The position numbers and the translations under genes are program-made. Below, piece by piece: positions 42,070 to 50,560 of a stretch of DNA of 64,000 nucleotides (position 1 is the first letter of the stretch; every line of letters begins with the position of its first letter). Below the pieces are notes generated by a model that was given only the letters and a program-made list of their open reading frames with translations, had not been told where the DNA came from and ran no database searches. The stretch covers positions 1 to 64,000 of the forward strand of contig NZ_VCRA01000023.1 in assembly GCF_005938385.1 (NCBI RefSeq), given 5' to 3'. The DNA comes from Paenibacillus mesophilus. Its GTDB lineage: Bacteria; Bacillota; Bacilli; Paenibacillales; NBRC-103111.

Positions 42070-43362
42070 ATGACCGAAGAACGCAAGCTTTCTTTAGAAA
42101 CATTGGCCGTCCACGCCGGCCAGGAGATCGATCCTACCACCCAATCGCGCGCGGTTCCGATTTACCAGACGACTTCTTACGGCTTCCGCGATACCGAGCA
42201 CGCGGCCAACTTGTTCGCGCTTAAAGAATTCGGCAATATTTATACCCGTTTGATGAACCCGACCTCGGACGTTTTCGAGAAACGCATCGCCGCTCTGGAA
42301 GGCGGAGTCGGCGCCTTGTCGACTTCTTCCGGACAAGCCGCCATCACGTATTCGATTTTTAACATCGCGGGAGCGGGCGACGAGATCGTGGCGGCCAGCA
42401 GCCTGTACGGCGGCACCTACAATTTGTTCGCGATCACGCTGCCTAAGCTCGGCATCAATGTCAAGTTCGTAGACGCATCCGATCCGGAAAATTTCCGCAA
42501 GGCGATTACGCCGAAAACGAAAGCATTGTTTGCCGAGACGATCGGCAACCCTAAGGGAGACGTTCTCGATATCGAAGCTGTTGCGAAAGTGGCTCACGAT
42601 AACGGTATTCCTCTTATCGTGGACAACACGTTCCCGAGCCCGTATCTGCTTCGTCCGATCGAGCACGGCGCGGATATCGTCGTTCATTCGGCGACGAAAT
42701 TTATCGGCGGACACGGCACTTCGATCGGCGGCGTTATCGTCGACGGGGGCAAATTCGACTGGAAAGCGAGCGACAAATTCCCCGGCTTGACCGAGCCCGA
42801 TCCGAGCTATCACGGCGTAGTGTACGCGGATGCTGTCGGACCGATCGCCTATATCATCAAAGCTCGCGTGCAGCTGGCCCGCGATATCGGCGCTACCATT
42901 TCGCCGTTCAACTCGTTCCTGCTGCTGCAAGGACTGGAGACGCTCCACTTGCGTATGGAACGGCACAGCTCGAATGCGCTTGCCGTCGCCAAATTCCTGG
43001 AGACGCATCCAGGTGTAGAATGGGTCAGCTATACCGGCTTGGAGAGCCACCCTTCGTACCAGCTTGCTCAAAAATATTTGCCGAAAGGCCAAGGCGCGAT
43101 CTTGACGTTCGGCATCAAAGGCGGCGTCGAAGCCGGACAAAAAGTGATCAACAACGTGAAGCTGTTCTCGCATCTGGCTAACGTAGGCGATTCCAAATCT
43201 CTTATTATTCACCCGGCCAGCACGACGCACAGCCAGCTGGAAGGCGATGAATTGCTTTCGACCGGCGTAACGCCGGGCATGATCCGTTTGTCGGTCGGTA
43301 CGGAAGGCATCGACGACATATTGTACGATTTGGATCAAGCGATTCGCGCGAGCCAGCAATAA
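42070..43362 (+). CDS. metY: O-acetylhomoserine sulfhydrylase / homocysteine synthase
   Basis: PLP enzyme of the Cys/Met metabolism family, 430 residues: O-acetylhomoserine + sulfide (or methanethiol) to homocysteine (or methionine). Motifs are AVPIYQTTSYGFRDTEHAANLFALKEFGNIYTRLMNPT, GQAAITYSIFNIAGAGDEIVAASSLYGGTYNLF, and SATKFIGGHGTSIGG with PLP Lys210. The HPASTTHSQL end is typical of MetY. TAAGGAGGAA sits 8 bp before ATG 42070. It lies inside the competence locus between comEA and comEB, an uncommon placement. Confidence 0.94.
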   Translation: MTEERKLSLETLAVHAGQEIDPTTQSRAVPIYQTTSYGFRDTEHAANLFALKEFGNIYTRLMNPTSDVFEKRIAALEGGVGALSTSSGQAAITYSIFNIAGAGDEIVAASSLYGGTYNLFAITLPKLGINVKFVDASDPENFRKAITPKTKALFAETIGNPKGDVLDIEAVAKVAHDNGIPLIVDNTFPSPYLLRPIEHGADIVVHSATKFIGGHGTSIGGVIVDGGKFDWKASDKFPGLTEPDPSYHGVVYADAVGPIAYIIKARVQLARDIGATISPFNSFLLLQGLETLHLRMERHSSNALAVAKFLETHPGVEWVSYTGLESHPSYQLAQKYLPKGQGAILTFGIKGGVEAGQKVINNVKLFSHLANVGDSKSLIIHPASTTHSQLEGDELLSTGVTPGMIRLSVGTEGIDDILYDLDQAIRASQQ

Positions 43363-43372
43363 GGATATGGCC

Positions 43373-43885
43373 ATGAGCAGACGCAAAGATTGGGACACTT
43401 ACTTCATGGATATCGCTTATATGGCGTCCACCCGTTCGCAATGCTCGCGCCGCCGCGTCGGCGCTGTCCTCGTGCAAGGCAAGAAGCTGCTCGGTTCGGC
43501 CTATAACGGCGCGCCGATGGGCGTACCCGACTGCTCCGAAGCCGGCTGCATGCTGGTCGAAGAGGTTGAGATCAAGCAGGTGGACGGCCGCGAGGAAATG
43601 GTGAAGAAGCAGCGGTGCATACGCACGATCCATGCGGAGCAAAACCTGCTGCTGTTCACGGACCGCAGCGACCGGGAAGGCTCGACCGTGTATGTCACCG
43701 ATCAGCCCTGCTGGACGTGCGCCAACATGCTGGCGAACAGCGGCGTAGTGGAAATCGTCTATCACCGGCCTTACCCGAAGGACAAAGATAAAGTTACGGA
43801 AATGATGGTCACGCGAGGAATCCGGTTTCGTCAATTGGCGGACTATTCGCCTCCGGCCGGCACCATTCATGATGTAACGAATTAG
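43373..43885 (+). CDS. comEB: ComEB, dCMP deaminase-family protein
   Basis: Zinc-dependent deaminase of 170 residues (dCMP to dUMP). The zinc site is HAEQN (His87, catalytic Glu89) and PCWTCANML (Cys113, Cys116). An earlier Cys-rich stretch, GVPDCSEAGCMLVEEVE, is typical of dCMP deaminases. AAGGA at 43361-43365 favours ATG 43373 over ATG 43367, which it would abut. It follows metY by 10 bp and is probably co-transcribed with it. In Bacillus, ComEB is not needed for transformation itself. Confidence 0.9.
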   Translation: MSRRKDWDTYFMDIAYMASTRSQCSRRRVGAVLVQGKKLLGSAYNGAPMGVPDCSEAGCMLVEEVEIKQVDGREEMVKKQRCIRTIHAEQNLLLFTDRSDREGSTVYVTDQPCWTCANMLANSGVVEIVYHRPYPKDKDKVTEMMVTRGIRFRQLADYSPPAGTIHDVTN

Positions 43886-43922
43886 AACTGTTACAGTTCC
43901 GTAATACCAAATGCAAGTGGGG

Positions 43923-43958
43923 AAGCACCTCCTTCTAACGAAAGGGGTGCTTTTTTTT
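43923..43958 (+). terminator. Strong terminator between comEB and comEC
   Basis: AAGCACCTC (43923-43931) pairs with GGGGTGCTT (43944-43952, one wobble), followed directly by further T, eight T in a row overall. It would separate comEC from the upstream genes unless read-through or antitermination occurs. Confidence 0.8.
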
Positions 43959-44003
43959 GATGTATTTTTGCAAAGGCTGCCGCAAGCCTCGAGTGACGGC
44001 GCC

Positions 44004-46559
44004 ATGAACAGGCCGCTGACATGGCTCGCGATCGTCTGGGTGGCGGGAACCGCGATCGGCGGCAGGCTCCCGCCCGGTATGTTACCGTGGAAGCTCGCGG
44101 TTCTCGCGGCTGCGCTTGCCTTTATGGCGATGCTGCTGGCTTTGCCGGGCCGCCGAATAATCGGCTGTCTGCTTCTGCTCGTTGCCGCCGCAGCTTACTA
44201 CCAAGGCTACGATGCGAAAAATGTATCGACCATACCGCCGCAGGCGTTGGAACGCGAGGCGCTCTTATCCGGTACGATCGCGAGCCGTGTGGAAGTGGAC
44301 GGGGATAAGGTTTCGTTTGCGCTGAAGGCCCGAATGACCGCCATCGACGGGGCGGAGCCGGCGATAACGAGTGATACGGTTCAAGTTACGATCCGGCTGT
44401 TGAAGCAGGAAGAACAGCAGCGGGCGGCGGGGTGGGGACGGGGAGACGCGATCGCGTTATCGGGAACGCTGAAGCAGCCGGAGCCCCCTCGGAATTTCGG
44501 CGGATTCGATTACTGTCTATACCTGTACCGCAAACACATACATAGGCTGCTTTCCGTAAAAGGCTTGGACAGCGTGCGGGCCGTAAAGCCGGAGCCTGTC
44601 GATGCGACTGCGATGGGAGCTGCACCGGCTGCGGAGACGAAGATGGACGAAGTCGATGCTGGGTTAAAGGAGAATAAGCCAACCGCTCCGCCTATCGCAA
44701 CCCGGATTTTGCGTTGGAACGACGACCTGCGCTATGCTTTGGGCGGCGTATTCGACCGGTTGTTTGCGGATAACGAAACCGACTCCGGATATTTGAAAAG
44801 CTTGGTGATCGGCTTAACCGACGATATGGACCCGGAGCTGTACCAGCAATTTTCGCAGCTCGGCTTGACCCATATTCTTGCCATATCCGGTCTGCATGTC
44901 GCGGTTTTCGTAGCGGGCTGCCTGTGGCTGCTGCGCATGTTCGGCTTGACTCGCGAGAAAATGCTGATCGTCACGATGGCGCTCGTTCCGTTCTACATCG
45001 CCGTATCCGGCGGCTCTCCTTCCGCCGTGCGCGCGGGAATTATGGCCATGATAGGTCTGTATATGGCCCGTCGGCGGCTATGGAAAGACGCGCTGAACAT
45101 GATTGGTCTGGCTGCCGTAGTCATGCTGCTGTGGGAGCCGTATTATTTGTATGACGTCAGCTTCCAGCTATCCTTTCTCGTCACGTTCGGTTTGATCGTC
45201 GGGGTGCCCCGATTTTCCCCGCTGCTTCCGGTCCGATCGCCGTCCGTCAATTCGCTGCTGTCGGTAACGATAGTTGCCCAGCTGATCTCATTCCCAATCA
45301 CGGTCTATTATTTTAACGGCATCTCGCTGCTGTCCGCGTTGGCCAATCTGCTGCTCGTACCATTCATCAGCTTTGTCGTGCTGCCTCTCGGAACGATTGC
45401 GCTAATAGTCGGTCTAGCCTCATCTTATGTGGCGGCTCCTGTCGGATGGATCGTCTCGAACATAAATACCGCGACCTTTTGGCTCATTGATTTCGCCGCG
45501 ACGCACGATCCGCTCCGACTCGTATGGCCGAAGCCGTCTTTACTTTGGGTAGCCGCTTATTATGTTTTGCTGTGGGCCGTATATGCCGGTGCGCTTCGAT
45601 GGAAGGAAGGAGGCAGGCCGGCGGCCGCCTGTGCCGCGGTGTCTTTGCTGATCTTGTTTCTATGGTACGGCTACGACCCGCAACGGTTCGACCGGGACGG
45701 CACAATCCAATTTATCGACGTCGGACAAGGAGATGCGATTCTCGTACGAACGCCGCAGGGACGCCATATGCTGATCGACGGAGGCGGGACCGTGACATTC
45801 CGCAAGCCGGGAGAGGAATGGAAGGAACGGAAAGATCCTTACGAGGTCGGCCGAAAACTGCTTGTTCCGCTCTTGAAGCAGCGTGGTGTCCATCACATCG
45901 ATTGGCTCGTCGTCAGCCATCAAGACCAGGATCATATGGGAGGGCTTCAGGCCGTTGTCGAGCAAATTCCGGTCCGTAATGTGCTCATGAACGGAACCTG
46001 GAAAGGGAATGAGGCGTCACGCGAGCTGTTCGAGACGGCGATGAACAAGGGGGCCTCCATCGTGACCGCGCCGGAAGGCGGCCGTCTGCCTATCGATCGG
46101 TTCACCGAGCTGACCGCTTTATCCGTCGGAGGCAAGCAGCCGTTCCGCGTGGCGGAGGAGCAGAACGGCGAGTCGCTCGTATTGCTGATGCGGATGCGAG
46201 GCACCCGTTTCCTGTTCACGGGTGACATGAGAGCGGAAGACGAGCATAACGTGCTGGCTTACTTGAACAGGGAAGGACAAGCAGGCGCCGGCGACAAAGC
46301 AGTTCCGCCGATTGATGTATTGAAAATAGCTCACCACGGAAGTAAAACGTCAACAACAAACGAGTGGTTGACTTACTGGAAGCCCAAAGTTTCCGTCATT
46401 TCCGTCGGGTCGAAAAACGTATACGGTCATCCGAATCCCGGGGTAGTGGAGCGGCTCGAACAGTCCGGAACGGAAATCCGCCGCACGGACCTCGACGGGG
46501 AGATTGTGTTTACCGTGTCGGAGGAAGGGATGCGTATAGGGAAGAAACTTCGGCAGTGA
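44004..46559 (+). CDS. comEC: ComEC/Rec2 DNA-uptake channel
   Basis: Polytopic membrane protein of about 851 residues that carries single-stranded DNA into the cell. N-terminal membrane segments and an OB-like domain are followed by the competence core (LTHILAISGLHVAVFVAGCLWLLR, SPSAVRAGIMAMIGLYMARRR) and a C-terminal metallo-beta-lactamase-like domain: FIDVGQGDAILVRTPQGRHMLIDGGG, VVSHQDQDHMGGL, LFTGDM and IAHHGSKTSTT. ATG 44004 is preferred because the open frame further upstream runs through the terminator; its ribosome site is weak. Confidence 0.92.
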   Translation: MNRPLTWLAIVWVAGTAIGGRLPPGMLPWKLAVLAAALAFMAMLLALPGRRIIGCLLLLVAAAAYYQGYDAKNVSTIPPQALEREALLSGTIASRVEVDGDKVSFALKARMTAIDGAEPAITSDTVQVTIRLLKQEEQQRAAGWGRGDAIALSGTLKQPEPPRNFGGFDYCLYLYRKHIHRLLSVKGLDSVRAVKPEPVDATAMGAAPAAETKMDEVDAGLKENKPTAPPIATRILRWNDDLRYALGGVFDRLFADNETDSGYLKSLVIGLTDDMDPELYQQFSQLGLTHILAISGLHVAVFVAGCLWLLRMFGLTREKMLIVTMALVPFYIAVSGGSPSAVRAGIMAMIGLYMARRRLWKDALNMIGLAAVVMLLWEPYYLYDVSFQLSFLVTFGLIVGVPRFSPLLPVRSPSVNSLLSVTIVAQLISFPITVYYFNGISLLSALANLLLVPFISFVVLPLGTIALIVGLASSYVAAPVGWIVSNINTATFWLIDFAATHDPLRLVWPKPSLLWVAAYYVLLWAVYAGALRWKEGGRPAAACAAVSLLILFLWYGYDPQRFDRDGTIQFIDVGQGDAILVRTPQGRHMLIDGGGTVTFRKPGEEWKERKDPYEVGRKLLVPLLKQRGVHHIDWLVVSHQDQDHMGGLQAVVEQIPVRNVLMNGTWKGNEASRELFETAMNKGASIVTAPEGGRLPIDRFTELTALSVGGKQPFRVAEEQNGESLVLLMRMRGTRFLFTGDMRAEDEHNVLAYLNREGQAGAGDKAVPPIDVLKIAHHGSKTSTTNEWLTYWKPKVSVISVGSKNVYGHPNPGVVERLEQSGTEIRRTDLDGEIVFTVSEEGMRIGKKLRQ

Positions 46560-46633
46560 TGCACGATAGATTTTACCGCCGTCTGGCATCTATTAAGAGA
46601 GGAAGCTAAACGTTGGATGAAGGAGAGACGTTC

Positions 46634-47473
46634 ATGGCGTTGATTCAGACGGTGAAATCGGAACGAGTGCCCGCGATGTTCTATGACGGCGGAGAGATTG
46701 ATGTGGATTGGGATCGACACGACCGGGCTATAGCCTGGTACGAAGCTTTTCTCGGCTGGGAAGTGAAGCGCAAGGAGTCTTGGTGGCCCGATCAGCGGGT
46801 GCAGGACGGTAAAATGACTCATCTCGGCTACGGAACTTGGCTCAACTCCGTGTTAACCGAGCAGAAGCTTCCGTTTCATTTCGCGGAGAAGGGAACTGTC
46901 GATCCTAACCTTCGATGGTGCTGGAGAACCAAAAACTTACAGAAGGCGCACGACTTGTTTGCCTCGAACGAGATTCGGGTTACGGACAAATACACAGGTC
47001 CCGATGGCCGCCAATACTTCGATTTCTGGGAACCGGTCGAAGGGACGAGGCTCACCGCGGAAGGAGACGACACGAGTAAGGGCAAAGGTTTTAGACCGTC
47101 CTGCATACGGATCGGGGTCAAGGATTTGCGGCAAGCCGCGCAGTGGTACGCGGAATACGTCGGCATGGTCATGATAGAGAACCATACCGAGGACGGGTAC
47201 GTGATTATGGCCCTGCAAGAAACGATGAGGCCGAAAGAGAAAATGTTTTGGATATTGGAAAAGCTGCCGGACGGCGCGAGTACAAGGGAGTGCGACGGGC
47301 CGATTCGTCCGCTCCTGCTTGTGAGAAACAGGGACGCTTTTTTCACTTATCATCGACACCTGAAGAAGAACGACATCAATTGCGGCGAATTCGGAGGATT
47401 CGTGGAGAAGGGACGGGTGTTGTTCCATTTCTATGATCCGGACGGGAATCGATTGAATGTTTGTCATTGCTGA
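46634..47473 (+). CDS. VOC-family (glyoxalase/bleomycin-resistance fold) protein
   Basis: Protein of 279 residues with two paired vicinal-oxygen-chelate modules. The first covers RHDRAIAWYEAFLGWEVKRKE... YFDFWEPVEGTRL, the second IRIGVKDLRQAAQWYAEYVGMVMIENH... FHFYDPDGNRLNVCH. The His and Glu positions fit the usual metal sites only in part. Members act as dioxygenases, isomerases or antibiotic-binding proteins; the substrate cannot be read. AAGGAGAG 8 bp before ATG 46634 sets the start. Monocistronic, with its own terminator. Confidence 0.8.
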   Translation: MALIQTVKSERVPAMFYDGGEIDVDWDRHDRAIAWYEAFLGWEVKRKESWWPDQRVQDGKMTHLGYGTWLNSVLTEQKLPFHFAEKGTVDPNLRWCWRTKNLQKAHDLFASNEIRVTDKYTGPDGRQYFDFWEPVEGTRLTAEGDDTSKGKGFRPSCIRIGVKDLRQAAQWYAEYVGMVMIENHTEDGYVIMALQETMRPKEKMFWILEKLPDGASTRECDGPIRPLLLVRNRDAFFTYHRHLKKNDINCGEFGGFVEKGRVLFHFYDPDGNRLNVCHC

Positions 47474-47482
47474 TCAAGGAAG

Positions 47483-47522
47483 ACCGGAATGTCCTGACGT
47501 ACAGGGTGTTCCGGTTTTTTTT
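47483..47522 (+). terminator. Rho-independent terminator after the VOC gene
   Basis: ACCGGAATGTCCTG (47483-47496) pairs, with small mismatches, with CAGGGTGTTCCGGT (47502-47515), followed by a run of T. Confidence 0.85.
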
Positions 47523-47544
47523 GTAACTTTCCATAAAATACAAC

Positions 47545-47573
47545 TTGCCAATAAACGATGCACCTGCTACTAT
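47545..47573 (+). promoter_or_regulatory. Candidate promoter of the FadR-type regulator
   Basis: TTGCCA (47545-47550) and TACTAT (47568-47573) are separated by 17 bp in the 163-bp gap before the regulator. Both are near-consensus SigA boxes. Confidence 0.5.
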
Positions 47574-47590
47574 TGGTTTAAGGTTCGAAC

Positions 47591-47617
47591 ATTATACCAT
47601 TAAAACGGTCGTACAAT
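47591..47617. promoter_or_regulatory. Imperfect inverted repeat, possible FadR-type operator
   Basis: ATTATAC (47591-47597) and GTACAAT (47611-47617) form an inverted repeat with one mismatch, 20 bp centre to centre, between the promoter and the regulator start. Autoregulation is plausible; the match to a known GntR operator is not close. Confidence 0.3.
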
Positions 47618-47636
47618 GAAGGTGGAGGAAGTTCAG

Positions 47637-48353
47637 ATGGAATCTCCTTTTTTTGCCCAGTTTAAAGAGGTAACGCCGAAACGGGTGAGCGACTTCATTC
47701 TGGAACAGCTCGAAGAAGCGATTATTCTGAAAGAGGTTTTGCCCGAAGAGCAATTACCGCCTGAAAGGGAATTGGCAACATTATTCAAAGCAAGCCGCTT
47801 GGCCGTAAGGGAAGCGATTGCGGAATTGGAGCAGAAGGGGCTGATCGAAAGACGACTCGGCGCAAAAGGAGGAACGTTTGTTTTACCGCTCACCGCCAAA
47901 ACGCATCAGCGGACGATCCAGCAAATCGCCGACAATTGGACGCAAACGAAGGAACTGCTGGAATACCGTTCGATCATCGAGCCGGAAGCGGCGAGATTGG
48001 CGGCAGCGCGCATTACTCCGGAGCAGCTTGCCTATGTCCGCGATCTCGTCGAGAAAAGCAGCGGGGAAGATTGCAACCGGGAAATGTTTCGTTCCCTGGA
48101 CGTGAAATTCCATTTGGAAATCGCCCGCGCATCCGGTAATTCGTTTTTTGAAAGCGCTGTTAGGCTGATCCGCACGAAAATCAATCCGGGGCTCGATTTG
48201 ATGCCTTACAACCGCGAAATCCAGTTGGCCAGCTACGAACAGCATCGCGTGCTGATCGAAGCTCTCGCCGAGCGCGATGGCGATAAAGCAAGCAAGACGA
48301 TGCACATGCACGTCCATAAAACGTTGGCGAAATTGAGCCAGTTCGTAGAATAA
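47637..48353 (+). CDS. FadR-subfamily GntR transcriptional regulator
   Basis: Regulator of 238 residues: N-terminal winged helix-turn-helix (VSDFILEQLEEAIILKEVLPEEQLPPERELATLFKASRLAVREAIAELEQKGLIERR) and C-terminal all-helical FCD effector domain (ELLEYRSIIEPEAARLAAARIT, FHLEIARASGNSFFESAVRLIR). Acidic and His side chains in the FCD domain usually bind a metal and a small carboxylate. GGAGG 8 bp before ATG 47637 is better than the ATG at 47616. As first gene before the polyamine/GABA cluster it is probably its local regulator. Confidence 0.88.
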   Translation: MESPFFAQFKEVTPKRVSDFILEQLEEAIILKEVLPEEQLPPERELATLFKASRLAVREAIAELEQKGLIERRLGAKGGTFVLPLTAKTHQRTIQQIADNWTQTKELLEYRSIIEPEAARLAAARITPEQLAYVRDLVEKSSGEDCNREMFRSLDVKFHLEIARASGNSFFESAVRLIRTKINPGLDLMPYNREIQLASYEQHRVLIEALAERDGDKASKTMHMHVHKTLAKLSQFVE

Positions 48354-48376
48354 CGAAACGGCATGGAGGTGACAAC

Positions 48377-49177
48377 ATGAAATCGGCAGAGCGATTGCCC
48401 AGAATAGGTGTCGTAGGGTATTACATCTCGGAAGAAGAAGCGGTTGGCGGGCATATTCGCGGCATTCCGAGACAAGCTTTCTCGCTGTTCAGTTATGACA
48501 TGATCCAGGCGATTTTCCGGTCGGGGGCGACACCGATCCCGATGCCGGTAGTGGATAAGGATAAAATCGGCCAACAGCTGGATACTATTGACGGACTCGT
48601 ATTCTCGGGAGGAGAAGATGTGGACCCGCGGTTGTACGGCGAACAGCTGCAGCCGAGCGCACACCGGATCGATCCGGTGAGGGACAAATACGAGATGGAA
48701 TTGATGGCATTGGCGCTTGAGCGCAATATCCCGATGCTTTGCATATGCCGGGGGATGCAGCTGCTAAACGTATTTTGCGGGGGGACCCTGCACGCCGACA
48801 TCGACGAGTTATCGGATAACATGCTGAATCATTGGGAGACGAAAGAACCTTGGCGATCGGTTCACCCGGTGCAGATGAAGCCAGACCATTTTGCAAGCGC
48901 TGTCTTGGGCGGGAATGAAATCGGGGTCAACAGCATTCATCATCAATCGGTCAAACGATTGGGGGAAGGGCTGGAGGTGGTAGGCCATTCCGAAGACGAC
49001 ATTGTGGAAGCGATTGCAATGAAAGACCGGAGCAACGTGCTCGCGGTGCAGTGGCATCCGGAAATGATCGCGAGGCGCGACGATGCGGGACTGCGCCCGT
49101 TTCAGTGGCTCAACAAGCTGGCCGTATCGGCGGCGGACGACAAACCGAAAGTATCGGTAAAGGAAACTCGTGAATAG
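48377..49177 (+). CDS. Gamma-glutamyl-GABA hydrolase (PuuD-like, class I glutamine amidotransferase fold)
   Basis: Peptidase C26 protein of 266 residues. The nucleophile is Cys124 in LCICRGMQLLNVFCGGTLHAD, with the catalytic His in VQWHPEM near the C-terminus and FSGGEDVDPRLYGE typical of this branch. In the Puu pathway such enzymes free GABA from gamma-glutamyl-GABA. GGAGGTGAC precedes ATG 48377. Neighbouring GabT-like and aldehyde dehydrogenase genes support the assignment, although no gamma-glutamylputrescine synthetase or oxidase is in the window. Confidence 0.85.
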   Translation: MKSAERLPRIGVVGYYISEEEAVGGHIRGIPRQAFSLFSYDMIQAIFRSGATPIPMPVVDKDKIGQQLDTIDGLVFSGGEDVDPRLYGEQLQPSAHRIDPVRDKYEMELMALALERNIPMLCICRGMQLLNVFCGGTLHADIDELSDNMLNHWETKEPWRSVHPVQMKPDHFASAVLGGNEIGVNSIHHQSVKRLGEGLEVVGHSEDDIVEAIAMKDRSNVLAVQWHPEMIARRDDAGLRPFQWLNKLAVSAADDKPKVSVKETRE

Positions 49178-49202
49178 CTCTTACACTTAAGGAGGGGTCT
49201 AC

Positions 49203-50297
49203 ATGTTGGCTAAAAAAGCATGGATGAAAATTTCCGCGGTTACGATGATTTCCGCTCTCCTCGTTATTACCGGCTGCGGAAATGCGACAAAAGCGCCCGA
49301 TTCGAAGTCTGCGGACGGCGGCAAAGCAGCCGAACCTCCAAGAAAATTAGTCGTTACTTCATTCGGCGGAGATTATGAAACCGCTCAGAAGGAATATTTG
49401 ATCAAGCCGTTCGAGAAAGAATTCAACGCCAAAGTGGAAGTCGTCACCTTATACTCGGCAGATGCACTGGTCCGTATGCGCGCGGAGAAAAACGCCCCTA
49501 CGCTCGACGTCGTGCAATTCTCCGGCGGACAGGAAGTACAAGCGGCCAAAGAAGGATTGATCCTGCCTGCGGACGAGAAGCTGCTGACCAATCTGAAAGA
49601 TCTGTACAAGCCTGCGATCAACACGGGCGGCTACGGACCGAGCATCGCATTCGACGCTTTGGGGATTATATACAACGAGAATAAAATCAAAACGCCGCCT
49701 ACTTCGTGGAACGATTTGTGGAAGCCTGAATTCAAAGGACATGTCGGACTTGTCGACTTGACGAATACGTTCGGCCTGCAGTTTGCCGTCATGAACTCGA
49801 AGCTTGCCGGCGGCGACGAATCCAATATGGATAAAGGCTTTGAAAAGATCAAAACGCTGCTGCCGAACGTGGCCGCTATCGTAGCCTCTACCCCGGACGT
49901 AGGCAACCTGTTCGCCCAAGAAGAAGCTTGGATCGCCGCTTACGATTCCGGATACGCCTTCAACTTCCGCAAGAAAGGCCAGCCGATCAAGTTCGTCGTC
50001 CCGAAAGAAGGAGCGATGGCTACGTTCATCAACGCGCAAGTCGTGAAAGGAAGCAAAAACGCCGATCTCGCCCAGCAGTTCGTCAACTATGCACTCCGAC
50101 CGGAAGTTCAAAAAGCGTTTGCCGAGCAAACCGGATTTGCCCCGTCAAACAAAAACGTGAAGCTTTCCGCCGAGCTGGCAGCCGTTATGCCGTATGGAGA
50201 AGCAGCCGTTAACAGCTTGGTGCCGCTGAACTGGGAAGTCGTGACCGCGAACCGCAACGCCTGGACGGCGCAGTGGAACAAGCTGATCAGCAAATAA
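49203..50297 (+). CDS. Spermidine/putrescine-type substrate-binding lipoprotein (PotD-like)
   Basis: Binding protein of 364 residues with lipobox VITGC (Cys25). The body (KLVVTSFGGDYETAQKEYLIKPFEKEFNAKVEVVTL, PTLDVVQFSGGQEVQAAKEGLI, TSWNDLWKPEFKGHVGLVDLTN) fits the PotD/YnjB-like family 1/8 class. GGAGGGG precedes ATG 49203. It is co-directional with two permeases and an ATPase. A 231-bp hairpin element begins immediately after its stop. The ligand may be a polyamine or a related amine or carboxylate. Confidence 0.87.
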   Translation: MLAKKAWMKISAVTMISALLVITGCGNATKAPDSKSADGGKAAEPPRKLVVTSFGGDYETAQKEYLIKPFEKEFNAKVEVVTLYSADALVRMRAEKNAPTLDVVQFSGGQEVQAAKEGLILPADEKLLTNLKDLYKPAINTGGYGPSIAFDALGIIYNENKIKTPPTSWNDLWKPEFKGHVGLVDLTNTFGLQFAVMNSKLAGGDESNMDKGFEKIKTLLPNVAAIVASTPDVGNLFAQEEAWIAAYDSGYAFNFRKKGQPIKFVVPKEGAMATFINAQVVKGSKNADLAQQFVNYALRPEVQKAFAEQTGFAPSNKNVKLSAELAAVMPYGEAAVNSLVPLNWEVVTANRNAWTAQWNKLISK

Positions 50298-50528
50298 GAG
50301 ACTGTCGATTAACTCGGGTGACAAGGAGTGGAAAGTGAAAAGGATACCTTCCGGCGAGTTTTGGATTTAAGAGCTTTCGACAGAAAGCTAGCTTCGTAAG
50401 CTTCACTACTCCAACCGCTAAATCTTTGGTCAATCAAGGAATTTAAAACAAGCTGTCTAAGCAAAGGAAGGTATTTTTTCACTTGGAACGGCGCGCTTTA
50501 CTTCGCTAAGCAGTTAATCGACAGTCTC
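50298..50528. mobile_element. MITE-like hairpin element with 17-bp perfect terminal repeats
   Basis: GAGACTGTCGATTAACT (50298-50314) and its exact reverse complement (50512-50528) bound a 231-bp non-coding element. Inner arms also pair (50334-50352 with 50466-50483), and AGCTTTC/GAAAGCT forms an inner stem, so most of it folds into a long hairpin. AATAA on both sides (50293-50297 and 50529-50533) is a likely 5-bp target duplication. The left copy includes the TAA stop of the PotD-like gene. It encodes nothing. Confidence 0.85.
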
Positions 50529-50560
50529 AATAATCCGGTTGAGCGAAAGAGGTGGCGGTT

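Noticed and set aside
42094..43398. 434-codon minus-strand frame opposite metY
   Set aside because: Same kind of antisense shadow; the plus strand has all MetY motifs.
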